Source: Rhizobiaceae bacterium (GTDB lineage: Bacteria > Pseudomonadota > Alphaproteobacteria > Rhizobiales > Rhizobiaceae). Taken from it: a DNA stretch of 56,150 nucleotides. This document shows, piece after piece, positions 24,562 to 33,230 of this stretch. How positions within the stretch are numbered: position 1 is the first letter of the stretch; every line of letters begins with the position of its first letter. Location: assembly GCA_029212415.1 (NCBI GenBank), contig JARGOF010000034.1, forward strand, positions 1 to 56,150, written 5' to 3'. Both the position numbers and the translations under genes were made by a program. The notes below the pieces were generated by a model. It was not told the origin of the DNA and ran no database searches. It saw nothing but the letters and a program-made list of their open reading frames with translations.

Positions 24562-25548
24562 ATGATGGAACTAAGACAGCTTGGTGATAAGGGACCAAAG
24601 GTCGGCGCGATCGGCCTTGGATGCATGAGTTTTGCAGGCTTTTATGGCATGGCCAGCGAGGAGGAATCACACAAGACGCTGGCAAAGGCCCTGGATCTGG
24701 GCGTCACGCATCTGGATACGGCCGAACGCTATGGGGATGGCAAATCCGAAGAGATCATCGGCCGTTTCATCAAGGACCATCCCAACCGGTTCACCATTGC
24801 CACCAAGGGCGGCATACTGACGCAACCGGTGCGCGCTTTCGACAATTCCGCAGCCGGTCTGCGCCGTGCCCTGGAAGGCTCGCTCAAGCGCCTGGGCGTC
24901 GACCATGTCGATCTTTACTACGTCCACCGGCGTGAGCCGGAACGGCCGATTGAGGAGGTGACCGAGACCATGGCTGCCTTCGTGAAGGAAGGCAAAATCG
25001 GCGGCATCGGATTTTCCGAGATTTCGCCTTCCTCGCTGCGCCGCGCAGCCTCTGTTCATCCCATCCGCGCGGTACAGAGCGAGTATTCGCTGTGGACACG
25101 CATGCCGGAGATCGGTCTGATACGGGCCTGCAGGGAACTTGGCACGGCCTTTGTCGCCTTTTCACCGCTAGGCCGCGGCATATTCAACGACAAATTCCTC
25201 GATACGGAAGCTCTTGGACCGATGGATTTTCGCCGGGCGAACCCACGCTTCGAGGAACCCAATTTCACCCGCAATTGCGAAGCTATCGCAAAGTTCAATG
25301 ATTATGCCCACAGTCAGGGGATGACATCAGCAACCATGGCGCTGGCCTGGGTGCTGCATCAGGCGCCGCATATCATTGCCATACCGGGAACCCGCTCACC
25401 CGAACACCTGGAGCAGGATGCAGCCGGCGGATCAGTCAAGCTGACTGAGGCGCAATGTGCGGAAATAGACCGCCTGCTGCCGCCCGGTTTTGCCCATGGC
25501 GATCGCTATTCCTACACCCAGTTGCAGGGTGTCGAGCGTTATTGCTGA
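24562..25548 (+). CDS. Aldo/keto reductase
   Basis: This cytoplasmic NADPH-dependent oxidoreductase has 328 residues. It has the family tetrad features: DLGVTHLDTAERYGDGKSEEIIG (Asp and Tyr), TKGG (Lys) and YYVHRREPERPIEE (His), and the cofactor-binding end IPGTRSPEHLEQD. ATG 24562 follows AAAAGGGG; an open extension to 24427 overlaps the transporter gene. In this cluster it could reduce a semialdehyde such as malonate semialdehyde or a related carbonyl from beta-alanine breakdown, but the sequence does not settle the substrate. It is convergent with the rutR-like gene, six bases apart. Confidence 0.88.
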   Translation: MMELRQLGDKGPKVGAIGLGCMSFAGFYGMASEEESHKTLAKALDLGVTHLDTAERYGDGKSEEIIGRFIKDHPNRFTIATKGGILTQPVRAFDNSAAGLRRALEGSLKRLGVDHVDLYYVHRREPERPIEEVTETMAAFVKEGKIGGIGFSEISPSSLRRAASVHPIRAVQSEYSLWTRMPEIGLIRACRELGTAFVAFSPLGRGIFNDKFLDTEALGPMDFRRANPRFEEPNFTRNCEAIAKFNDYAHSQGMTSATMALAWVLHQAPHIIAIPGTRSPEHLEQDAAGGSVKLTEAQCAEIDRLLPPGFAHGDRYSYTQLQGVERYC

Positions 25549-25554
25549 TATTGT

Positions 25555-26181
25555 CTAACGCGGCATGATCCCGTTGAGCAGGATGGTCAGAATGCTGTCG
25601 GCAGCCTTGTCGAAGAAATCCGCTTTGGCGGTTTCTTCCGGCAGGATGGCGCGGACCTGCACGTCGAAATCGGCATAGTGCTGGGTCGTTGCCCAGATCA
25701 TGAAGATGAGATGATAGGGATCCACCGGGGCAAGCTTGCCTGCGGCGATCCAGTCCGCGATGACGTCGGCCTTTTCGTCGACCAGCCTTTTCAGGTTGGA
25801 TTTGAGGAATTTTTGAATGGAAGGTGCGCCATGCAGGATTTCATTGGCGAAAAGCTGTGATCTTTCAGGCTGCTGTGCGGACATCTTGAGTTTTTGAATC
25901 GTGTACTTTCGCAATTCCGCGACCGGGTCTCCTGCCGGGTCGATATCCTTGAAGGGGGCCAGCCAGTCTTCCAGGGTCTTTTCCAGGACGGTGACGTAAA
26001 TGTCGTCCTTGCGCGGGAAATAATAGAGCAGGTTGGGTTTCGACATGCCTGCTTTTTCGGCAATCTGGTCAATTGTTGATCCACGAAACCCATAGGCAGA
26101 AAAGACCTCGAGAGCGGCGTCAAGAATGATGCTCCGATTGATTCCCTGAATGCGTGTTTGCTTGTTAATGTTTCCGGTCAT
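25555..26181 (-). CDS. rutR: TetR-family regulator, RutR-like
   Basis: The 208-residue repressor has an N-terminal TetR helix-turn-helix (ILDAALEVFSAYGFRGSTIDQIAEKAGMSKPNLLYYFPRKDDIY split across about 18-62) and a RutR-type ligand domain with FANEILHGAPSIQKFL and a C-terminal ILTILLNGIMPR. RutR senses uracil or thymine in E. coli and controls pyrimidine use. It is divergent from the aminotransferase and hydrolase genes, and RutR-type palindromes occur in that intergenic region and upstream of preT. Regulation of the whole region is therefore likely. Confidence 0.85.
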   Translation of the reverse strand: MTGNINKQTRIQGINRSIILDAALEVFSAYGFRGSTIDQIAEKAGMSKPNLLYYFPRKDDIYVTVLEKTLEDWLAPFKDIDPAGDPVAELRKYTIQKLKMSAQQPERSQLFANEILHGAPSIQKFLKSNLKRLVDEKADVIADWIAAGKLAPVDPYHLIFMIWATTQHYADFDVQVRAILPEETAKADFFDKAADSILTILLNGIMPR

Positions 26182-26336
26182 AAATTGTTAGTTTCATTGT
26201 TGTTAATGGCCTGAAGGTTGCTCATCGCGGGTGACAAGCCATGCTACAGCTTTGCGCCGGGTGCAAGCCCTCTATAATCCTGCTTGTGCCCAAAAATTGG
26301 TCTTGACCGTCTCGGGTCGCTCTTCTAGCCTACATT

Positions 26337-26352
26337 TTGACCATTCAGTCAA
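26337..26352. promoter_or_regulatory. RutR-type operator in the divergent rutR/aminotransferase gap
   Basis: TTGACCATTCAGTCAA is a partial palindrome that matches the RutR consensus TTGACCA-nn-TGGTCAA at 12 of 14 specified positions. It lies about 80 bases upstream of the aminotransferase ATG (26431) and in the gap shared with rutR. A second inverted element GGTCTTGACC lies at 26299-26308. The gap 26182-26430 holds no gene. Confidence 0.6.
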
Positions 26353-26430
26353 GTTTTTGCAATTGCTCTGGTGGGTGGCCCGACAATTGACTAGTCTTCA
26401 GGCTCGCCTGTCCAGTGAGAGGTTTCCGGT

Positions 26431-27753
26431 ATGAATGCCCCCGTTACGACAAACAATCTAGACGCGTTCTGGATGCCCTTTACGGCCAATCGTCAGTTCA
26501 AGAAAAACCCCCGGATGTTTGTGGGCGCTGACCGCATGCATTACACCACCTCCGATGGGCGCCAGGTTCTGGACGGCACGGCCGGCCTTTGGTGCGTCAA
26601 TGCCGGCCATAATCGGCCGCGGATTGTCGAGGCCATCCAAAAGCAGGCCGCTGAGCTGGACTACGCACCGGCTTTCCAGATGGGCCATCACAAGGCATTT
26701 GAACTGGCGTCAAAACTGGTGCAATTGACGCCGCCCGGCCTTGATCATGTCATGTACACCAATTCGGGTTCCGAATCGGTTGAAACGGCATTGAAGACCG
26801 CCATTGCCTACCACCGGGTCAAGGGCGACGGTTCGCGCTTCCGGCTGATCGGCCGTGAACGCGGCTATCATGGTGTCAATTTTGGCGGCATATCGGTGGG
26901 CGGTATCGTTCCCAACCGCAAGATGTTCGGCACATTGCTGACGGGTGTGGATCATATGCGCCATACCCATGATCTGGCGCGCAACGCCTTTACCCGCGAA
27001 GTGCCGGAACATGGCGTCGAACTGGCCGATGATCTGGAGCGTATCGTTGCCCTGCACGATGCCTCGACCATTGCTGCCGTTATCGTCGAACCTGTGGCCG
27101 GCTCCACCGGCGTGCTGCTGCCGCCCAAGGGCTATCTGCAGAAGCTGCGCTCGATTTGCGACAAACATGGCATTCTGCTGATTTTTGATGAGGTCATCAC
27201 CGGCTTTGGCCGTCTTGGAACACCTTTTGCACCGGACTATTTCGGTGTTGTTCCCGACATCATGATCACCGCCAAGGGATTGACCAACGGGGTGATCCCG
27301 ATGGGCGCGGTGTTTGTGACCAATGAAATTCATGATGCCTTCATGAATGGCCCGGAACACATGATCGAGTTTTTCCACGGCTATACCTATTCCGGCAACC
27401 CGATGGCCTGCGCCACCGCTCTGGCGACGCTGGAGACCTACCAGGAGGAGGGGCTGTTGACCCGCGGTGCGGAATTGTCCTCCTATTGGGAGGATGCGCT
27501 GCATTCCCTCAAGGGGCTGCCGCATGTGATTGATGTGCGCAACATCGGCCTGATCGGCGCCATTGAACTGGAGCCGATTGCAGGCGAGCCGACCAAACGT
27601 GCCTTTGCGGCGTTTCTGGATGCCTATGACAAGGGCTTGCTGATCCGCACAACCGGGGACATCATCGCCCTGTCGCCACCGCTGATTATCGAAAAGCAAG
27701 AGATCGACTTCATCGTCGACAAACTTCGTGATGTTTTAACATCGCTGAACTGA
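26431..27753 (+). CDS. Omega-amino acid (beta-alanine)-pyruvate aminotransferase
   Basis: This class III PLP aminotransferase probably converts beta-alanine (from uracil) or beta-aminoisobutyrate (from thymine) and pyruvate to the semialdehyde and alanine. The 440-residue protein has YTNSGSESVETALK, ERGYHGVNFGG, FDEVITGFGRLG and the PLP lysine in TAKGLTNG (Lys282). The segment LDAFWMPFTANRQFKKNPR at the N-terminus is typical of beta-alanine-pyruvate aminotransferases. Neighbouring hydA and amidohydrolase genes supply the substrate. Confidence 0.9.
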   Translation: MNAPVTTNNLDAFWMPFTANRQFKKNPRMFVGADRMHYTTSDGRQVLDGTAGLWCVNAGHNRPRIVEAIQKQAAELDYAPAFQMGHHKAFELASKLVQLTPPGLDHVMYTNSGSESVETALKTAIAYHRVKGDGSRFRLIGRERGYHGVNFGGISVGGIVPNRKMFGTLLTGVDHMRHTHDLARNAFTREVPEHGVELADDLERIVALHDASTIAAVIVEPVAGSTGVLLPPKGYLQKLRSICDKHGILLIFDEVITGFGRLGTPFAPDYFGVVPDIMITAKGLTNGVIPMGAVFVTNEIHDAFMNGPEHMIEFFHGYTYSGNPMACATALATLETYQEEGLLTRGAELSSYWEDALHSLKGLPHVIDVRNIGLIGAIELEPIAGEPTKRAFAAFLDAYDKGLLIRTTGDIIALSPPLIIEKQEIDFIVDKLRDVLTSLN

Positions 27754-27784
27754 TATTGACAAACTTCAAGCAAGGAGCACACCG

Positions 27785-29032
27785 ATGACGCTAACTGGAA
27801 ACATGAGGATCAACGGTGATCGCCTGTGGGATGCCATTATGGACATGGCGAAGATCGGCCCCGGCGTGCGCGGCGGCAACAATCGCCAGACGGTGACAGA
27901 TGAGGATGCCGCGGGGCGGGCGCTGTTTCAAAAATGGTGCGAAGACGCCGGCATGACCATGGGCGTCGACCAGATGGGCAATATGTTCTTCCGCCGCGAG
28001 GGAACTGATCCTGATGCTCTGCCGGTCTATGTGGGAAGTCATCTCGATACCCAGCCGACCGGCGGCAAATATGACGGCGTTCTGGGGGTTCTGGGCGGGC
28101 TTGAAATCATCCGCACCCTCAATGACCTGAACGTCAAGACCAAACACCCCATCGTTGTGGTCAACTGGACCAATGAAGAAGGCACCCGTTTTGCCCCGGC
28201 CATGCTGGGTTCCGGTGTTTTCGCCGGGATGCATGACCTGCAATGGGCCTATGACCGGGAAGACGCGGAAGGCAAGACATTCGGTGACGAACTGGTGCGG
28301 ATCGGCTGGCGCGGCGACGAGGAAGTCGGCGCCCGCAAGATTCACGCAATGTTTGAGCTTCATATCGAGCAGGGACCCATCCTGGAGGCCGAGAACAAGG
28401 AAATTGGCGTGGTAACCCATGGCCAGGGACTTTGGTGGCTGCAGGTTACGCTGACCGGCAAGGACAGCCATACGGGCTCGACCCCCATGTCGATGCGCAA
28501 GAATGCCGGTCTCGGCATGGCCCGGATCACCGAACTGGTGCATGAAATCGCCATGGCCAACCAGCCTGAAGCGGTTGGCGCCATCGGCCATTGCGATGTC
28601 TATCCAAATTCGCGCAACGTGATCCCGGGAAAGGTGGTTTTCACCATCGATTTCCGCACCCCGCATCAGGATATTCTCGACGCCATGAAAGCGCGGCTGG
28701 AAGCCGAAGCGCCAAAAATTGCCAAGGACCTGGGGCTTGGCATTGAAATCGAAGCGGTCGGGCATTTTGATCCGGTCACCTTCGACGAAACCTGTGTGGC
28801 GGCGGTCCGCAATGCCGCCGAAAGCCTTGGCTATTCCCATCGTGACATCATTTCCGGCGCCGGGCATGATGCCTGCTGGGTCAACCGTCTGGCGCCCACA
28901 GCCATGGTCATGTGCCCCTGTGTGGATGGGCTCAGCCATAATGAAGACGAAGAGATCTCGCCCGCATGGGCGACAGCGGGAACCGACGTGTTGTTTCACG
29001 CCGTCGTGGAAACCGCTGAAATCGTAGAATAG
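27785..29032 (+). CDS. N-carbamoyl-beta-alanine amidohydrolase (M20-type Zn hydrolase)
   Basis: This enzyme releases CO2 and ammonia from N-carbamoyl-beta-alanine to give beta-alanine, the third step of the reductive pathway. It has 415 residues with the dinuclear-metal ligands of the M20/allantoate-amidohydrolase group: GSHLDTQPTGGKYDG (His86, Asp88), NEEGTRFAP (Glu131/132), FELHIEQGPILE and GAGHDACW. Family relatives act on allantoate or N-carbamoyl-L-amino acids, but the next gene is a dihydropyrimidinase, so the beta-ureidopropionase role is favoured. AAGGAG precedes the ATG. Confidence 0.9.
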   Translation: MTLTGNMRINGDRLWDAIMDMAKIGPGVRGGNNRQTVTDEDAAGRALFQKWCEDAGMTMGVDQMGNMFFRREGTDPDALPVYVGSHLDTQPTGGKYDGVLGVLGGLEIIRTLNDLNVKTKHPIVVVNWTNEEGTRFAPAMLGSGVFAGMHDLQWAYDREDAEGKTFGDELVRIGWRGDEEVGARKIHAMFELHIEQGPILEAENKEIGVVTHGQGLWWLQVTLTGKDSHTGSTPMSMRKNAGLGMARITELVHEIAMANQPEAVGAIGHCDVYPNSRNVIPGKVVFTIDFRTPHQDILDAMKARLEAEAPKIAKDLGLGIEIEAVGHFDPVTFDETCVAAVRNAAESLGYSHRDIISGAGHDACWVNRLAPTAMVMCPCVDGLSHNEDEEISPAWATAGTDVLFHAVVETAEIVE

Positions 29033-29047
29033 GCCTTGGAGGGCAAC

Positions 29048-30505
29048 ATGAGCAGCACGATTATCAAGGGCGGCACCATTGTGACCGCCGACCTGACCTA
29101 TAGCGCGGATGTCAAGATCGAGCATGGCATCATCACCGAAATCGGGCCGGATCTATCCGGTGATACCGTGCTGGATGCGGCGGGTTGTTTCGTGATGCCG
29201 GGTGGCATTGATCCCCATACCCATCTGGAAATGCCCTTCATGGGGACCTATTCCACCGATGATTTCGAAAGCGGCACGCGTGCGGCTCTGGCGGGCGGCA
29301 CGACAATGGTCGTCGATTTTGCCCTGCCGTCGCCCGGTCAGTCGCTGCTCGAAGCAATCCAGATGTGGGACAACAAGTCCACTCGCGCCAATTGCGACTA
29401 TTCCTTCCACATGGCGATCACCTGGTGGGGGGAACAGGTCTTCAATGAAATGGAGACGGTTGTGCGCGAAAAGGGCATCAATACGTTCAAGCATTTCATG
29501 GCCTACAAGGGCGCGCTGATGGTGGATGATGATGAGATGTTCTCATCCTTCCAGCGTTGTGCGGAACTGGGCGCCCTGCCGCTGGTGCATGCGGAAAACG
29601 GCGATGTCGTTGCCCAATTGCAGGCAAAACTGCTGGCCGAAGGCAACAATGGACCGGAGGCGCATGCCTATTCGCGTCCCGCCGAAGTGGAAGGCGAGGC
29701 CACCAACCGCGCGATCATGATTGCCGATATGGCCGGCGTTCCGCTCTATGTGGTGCACACATCCTCCGAACAGGCGCATGAAGCCATCCGCCGCGCCCGT
29801 CAAAACGGCATCCGTGTCTATGGCGAGCCGCTGATCCAGCATCTGACGCTGGACGACAGCGAATATCAAAACCCAGATTGGGACCATTCGGCGCGCCGCG
29901 TCATGTCGCCGCCGTTCCGCAACAAGAAGCATCAGGATTCGCTCTGGGCCGGACTGGCTTCGGGATCGCTGCAGGTCGTGGCGACGGATCATTGCGCCTT
30001 CTCGACGGAACAGAAGCGCTATGGCGTTGGCGATTTTACCAAGATTCCCAACGGCACCGGCGGTCTGGAAGACCGCATGCCGATGTTGTGGACCTATGGT
30101 GTCGCAACCGGCCGCCTGACGATGAACGAATTTGTCGCGGTCACCTCAACCAATATCGCCAAGATATTGAATGTCTACCCGAAAAAGGGCGCCATCCTGG
30201 TCGGTGCTGATGCCGACATCGTGGTCTGGGATCCGACGCTGGAAAAGACCATCAGCGCGACCGGTCAGCAATCGGCCATTGATTACAATGTCTTTGAAGG
30301 CAAGCAGGTCAAGGGCCTGCCGCGTTTCACGCTCAGCCGTGGCCATGTGGCCATCGAAGAAGGTGCCATCAAGACGCGCGAAGGGCATGGCGAATTTGTC
30401 AAACGCGCGCCGTTCCAGGCGGTCAACAAGGCGCTGTCGCAGTGGAAAGACGTCACGGCCCCGCGCAAGGTGCAGCGCACCGGCATTCCGGCAAGCGGGG
30501 TGTAA
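29048..30505 (+). CDS. hydA: Dihydropyrimidinase
   Basis: HydA opens dihydrouracil or dihydrothymine to the N-carbamoyl-beta-amino acid. ATG 29048 follows GGAGGG and gives 485 residues; a TTG at 29036 is in frame but less likely. The amidohydrolase metal site starts with PGGIDPHTHLEMPF (His57, His59). The bridging carbamylated lysine is in MAYKGALM (about Lys154), followed by HAENGD, HTSS and ATDHCAFS. It belongs between preTA and the carbamoyl hydrolase in pathway order. Confidence 0.94.
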   Translation: MSSTIIKGGTIVTADLTYSADVKIEHGIITEIGPDLSGDTVLDAAGCFVMPGGIDPHTHLEMPFMGTYSTDDFESGTRAALAGGTTMVVDFALPSPGQSLLEAIQMWDNKSTRANCDYSFHMAITWWGEQVFNEMETVVREKGINTFKHFMAYKGALMVDDDEMFSSFQRCAELGALPLVHAENGDVVAQLQAKLLAEGNNGPEAHAYSRPAEVEGEATNRAIMIADMAGVPLYVVHTSSEQAHEAIRRARQNGIRVYGEPLIQHLTLDDSEYQNPDWDHSARRVMSPPFRNKKHQDSLWAGLASGSLQVVATDHCAFSTEQKRYGVGDFTKIPNGTGGLEDRMPMLWTYGVATGRLTMNEFVAVTSTNIAKILNVYPKKGAILVGADADIVVWDPTLEKTISATGQQSAIDYNVFEGKQVKGLPRFTLSRGHVAIEEGAIKTREGHGEFVKRAPFQAVNKALSQWKDVTAPRKVQRTGIPASGV

Positions 30506-30564
30506 TGCATGGCACTGACGTTTGCCGCCAGTTCTGACTGCATCCACGGCGCGGGATTGACCGC

Positions 30565-31344
30565 ATGAGTGTGGTTATTGAAGCAAAGGGACTGGATCTG
30601 ACATTCGGCACCGGTGAGGGTGCGGTCCATGCATTGGCTGATATCGACCTGTCGATCGAGAGCGGCGAATTCGTCTCGCTGATCGGGCCGTCCGGTTGCG
30701 GCAAGACGACGCTGCTTCGGGTGATTGCCGATCTGGAAAAACCCACCGGCGGCACCATATCGGTCAATGGCGTTTCGCCGGAAGAGGCGCGGCTGGCCCG
30801 TGCCTATGGCTATGTGTTCCAGGCCGCAGCCCTCTATCCCTGGCGCACCATTGCCGGCAATATTTCCCTGCCTCTGGAAGTGATGGGGATGTCGAAGGCC
30901 GAACGTCAGCAGCGCATTGCAAAGAACATGGAACTGGTCAACCTGACGGGTTTTGAGAAGAAGTTTCCCTGGCAATTGTCCGGCGGCATGCAGCAGCGCG
31001 CCTCCATCGCCCGGGCGCTGTCGTTTGATCCGGACATGCTGTTGATGGATGAGCCCTTCGGCGCGCTGGATGAGATTGTCCGCGACCATCTCAATGAGCA
31101 ATTGCTGAAGCTGTGGGCCCAGACGAAAAAGACGGTCGTCTTTGTCACCCATTCGATACCGGAGGCCGTCTTCCTGTCGACACGCATTGTCGTCATGAGC
31201 CCGCGACCGGGCCGGATCCACGAGGTGATCGACTGCGATCTGGGCGACGACCGGCCGCTGGATATCCGGGAGACCCCGAAATTTCTGGAAATTGCCCATC
31301 GGGTGCGTGAAGGGCTGCGGCTGGGGCATTCCTATGAAGATTGA
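30565..31344 (+). CDS. ABC transporter ATP-binding protein (NMT1/THI5-type importer)
   Basis: This 259-residue ATPase energises the importer encoded downstream. It has Walker A GPSGCGKTT (41-49), signature LSGGMQQR (138-145), Walker B near 157-165 (LLMDEPFGALDE) and the switch His in FVTHSIPEA. It most resembles SsuB/TauB/ThiZ-type subunits. The C-terminal codons and stop fall inside the first copy of a 20-base tandem repeat (31331-31395). The pathway context suggests uptake of a pyrimidine or related ring compound. Confidence 0.9.
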   Translation: MSVVIEAKGLDLTFGTGEGAVHALADIDLSIESGEFVSLIGPSGCGKTTLLRVIADLEKPTGGTISVNGVSPEEARLARAYGYVFQAAALYPWRTIAGNISLPLEVMGMSKAERQQRIAKNMELVNLTGFEKKFPWQLSGGMQQRASIARALSFDPDMLLMDEPFGALDEIVRDHLNEQLLKLWAQTKKTVVFVTHSIPEAVFLSTRIVVMSPRPGRIHEVIDCDLGDDRPLDIRETPKFLEIAHRVREGLRLGHSYED

Positions 31345-31395
31345 TGATTGCCCTATGAAGATTGATGATTGCTGGCCTATGAAGATTGATGATTG
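31331..31395 (+). repeat. Three copies of a 20-base repeat between ATPase and permease genes
   Basis: CCTATGAAGATTGATGATTG occurs three times without mismatch at 31331-31350, 31352-31371 and 31376-31395, with 1- and 4-base spacers. The first copy contains the last codons and TGA of the ATPase gene. The spacers are too short for CRISPR. It looks like local duplication of the gene junction; each copy carries ATG and TGATGA, so it also duplicates possible start/stop signals. Confidence 0.9.
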
Positions 31396-31431
31396 CCCGA
31401 CAATGTTCAAATTCAAACGAAAGGCCGTTTG

Positions 31432-32328
31432 ATGCTGGAACGACGCGGATTCTCGGCTCTCCTTTATGACCGGATCGTGCCCATCGGCGTTGTCGTGGCC
31501 GTCATTGTCGTGCTCTGGTATGGTTTTGCCGTTCTGCTCAACGCGCAATTCGAGCGTGATCAGGCCGCCCGCGCCAAGACCGAGATCACCACGTCCCAAC
31601 TGATCGAGCGCACCCTGTCGCAGGACCGGCCATTGCTGCCGGCGCCGCACCAGGTTGTCAGCGAAATCTGGGACACGACGGTGATGAAGAAGATCACCTC
31701 CAAGCGCAGTCTGGTCTATCATGGATGGATCACGCTTTCGTCCACCTTGCTGGGCTTTCTGATGGGCACGGTGCTGGGCATTTCGCTGGCCGTGGCGATT
31801 GTCCATTCCAAGGTGCTGGATCGCAGCCTGATGCCGTGGATCATTGTCAGCCAGACGGTGCCCATTCTGGCCATTGCGCCGGTGATTATCGTGGTGCTCA
31901 ACGCCATTGGCATATCCGGTCTGTTTCCCAAGGCGCTGATCTCCACCTATCTGTCGTTTTTTCCCGTGGCTGTCGGCATGGTCAAGGGATTGCGGTCACC
32001 CGATGTGATGCATCTGGATCTGATGCGCACCTATAATTCCAGTGCGGCGCAGGTTTTCTGGAAATTGCGCTGGCCAGCCTCCGTGCCCTTTCTCTTCACG
32101 TCGATGAAGGTTGCCGTGGCGATCTCACTTGTCGGTGCGATTGTCGGGGAAATGCCCACCGGCGCCGTTGCCGGGCTGGGGGCGCGTCTGCTTTCCGGTT
32201 CCTATTACGGACAGACCATCCAGATCTGGTCGGCACTGTTTTCCGCAGCCGTGCTTGCTGCCGTGCTGGTGATGCTGGTTGATCTGGTCTCGCGCATCGT
32301 CCTGCGGCGTATGGGGATGGCGCAATGA
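31432..32328 (+). CDS. ABC transporter permease (first of two)
   Basis: This is an inner-membrane BPD-type permease of 298 residues from ATG 31432 (preceded by GAAAGG). The open frame begins at a TTG at 31393, inside the tandem repeat, which is a less natural start. It has an N-terminal helix (VPIGVVVAVIVVLWYGFAVLL), a periplasmic loop and the core TM domain with the EAA-loop-like region MRTYNSSAAQVFWKLRWPAS. Its end overlaps the second permease as ATGA, so the two probably form a heterodimeric channel. Confidence 0.88.
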   Translation: MLERRGFSALLYDRIVPIGVVVAVIVVLWYGFAVLLNAQFERDQAARAKTEITTSQLIERTLSQDRPLLPAPHQVVSEIWDTTVMKKITSKRSLVYHGWITLSSTLLGFLMGTVLGISLAVAIVHSKVLDRSLMPWIIVSQTVPILAIAPVIIVVLNAIGISGLFPKALISTYLSFFPVAVGMVKGLRSPDVMHLDLMRTYNSSAAQVFWKLRWPASVPFLFTSMKVAVAISLVGAIVGEMPTGAVAGLGARLLSGSYYGQTIQIWSALFSAAVLAAVLVMLVDLVSRIVLRRMGMAQ

Positions 32329-33182
32329 ACACGCAAATACTGGCCGTAGCCGTTGCCTTCTGGCTGGTCGCCTGGCTGGTCAATACCTGGCTTGTCGGCC
32401 TCAGGCCGACCAATGGCTTTGTCGCAAAGACCATCAACCTGATGATCCCGCTGTTGTTCGGTGTCGCTCTGCTGGTGCTTTGGGAAGGGGTGATCAAGGG
32501 GTTCGATGTCTCCAAGGTGCTGATGCCGGCCCCCTCGATGGTCTGGGCGCGCATCACCTCGTCTGTCGACATCCTGTGGGCCGACTTCTATCAGACCTAC
32601 ATGAAGGCCGTGCTTGCCGGTTATGCCATGGGTTGCGGATCGGGCTTTATCGCCGCGGTGATCGTTGATCGCGTGCCGTTCCTGCGCAAGGGGCTTTTGC
32701 CGATCGGTAATCTTGTTGCCGCATTGCCGGTGGTCGGCATTGCGCCGATCATGATTATGTGGTTCGGTTTCGACTGGCAATCAAAGGCAGCGGTTGTTGT
32801 CGTGATGACGTTCTTCCCCATGCTGGTCAATACGGTGGCAGGCCTGACAGCCAGCGGGAACATGGAACGTGATCTGATGAGAACCTATGCCTCGAATTAC
32901 TGGCAGACGCTTGTCAAACTCAGGATACCGGCGGCCATGCCGTTTATATTCAATGCACTCAAGATCAATTCAACTTTGGCCCTGATCGGCGCAATCGTTG
33001 CCGAGTTCTTCGGTACTCCGATTGTCGGCATGGGCTTTAGAATTTCAACCGAGGTCGGTCGCATGAACATCGACATGGTCTGGGCTGAAATCTTTGTCGC
33101 GGCACTTGCCGGATCACTGTCCTACGGACTGCTGGCCCTGCTTGAGCGTGCTGTAACTTTCTGGCATCCGTCCTATAGATGA
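32325..33182 (+). CDS. ABC transporter permease (second of two)
   Basis: This is a 285-residue BPD-type inner-membrane permease with about six hydrophobic segments and the coupling loop MRTYASNYWQTLVKLRIPAAMPF, closely similar to that of its neighbour. The start is an ATGA overlap with the first permease. Two different permeases plus one ATPase and one binding protein fit the riboflavin/hydroxymethylpyrimidine-type importer layout. Confidence 0.9.
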   Translation: MNTQILAVAVAFWLVAWLVNTWLVGLRPTNGFVAKTINLMIPLLFGVALLVLWEGVIKGFDVSKVLMPAPSMVWARITSSVDILWADFYQTYMKAVLAGYAMGCGSGFIAAVIVDRVPFLRKGLLPIGNLVAALPVVGIAPIMIMWFGFDWQSKAAVVVVMTFFPMLVNTVAGLTASGNMERDLMRTYASNYWQTLVKLRIPAAMPFIFNALKINSTLALIGAIVAEFFGTPIVGMGFRISTEVGRMNIDMVWAEIFVAALAGSLSYGLLALLERAVTFWHPSYR

Positions 33183-33230
33183 TGAGACAATAACAATCAC
33201 GGCGGTGCCGCAACCAGAGGAGTAACGACT

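Noticed and set aside
31331-31395. CRISPR array
   Set aside because: The three repeats are separated by only 1 and 4 bases, so there are no spacers.
30283-31806. Minus-strand frame of 507 codons over hydA, the ATPase and permease genes
   Set aside because: It crosses three well-supported plus-strand genes and contains the 20-base repeat translated as FIGQQSSIFIGQSSIFIG; it is a shadow.
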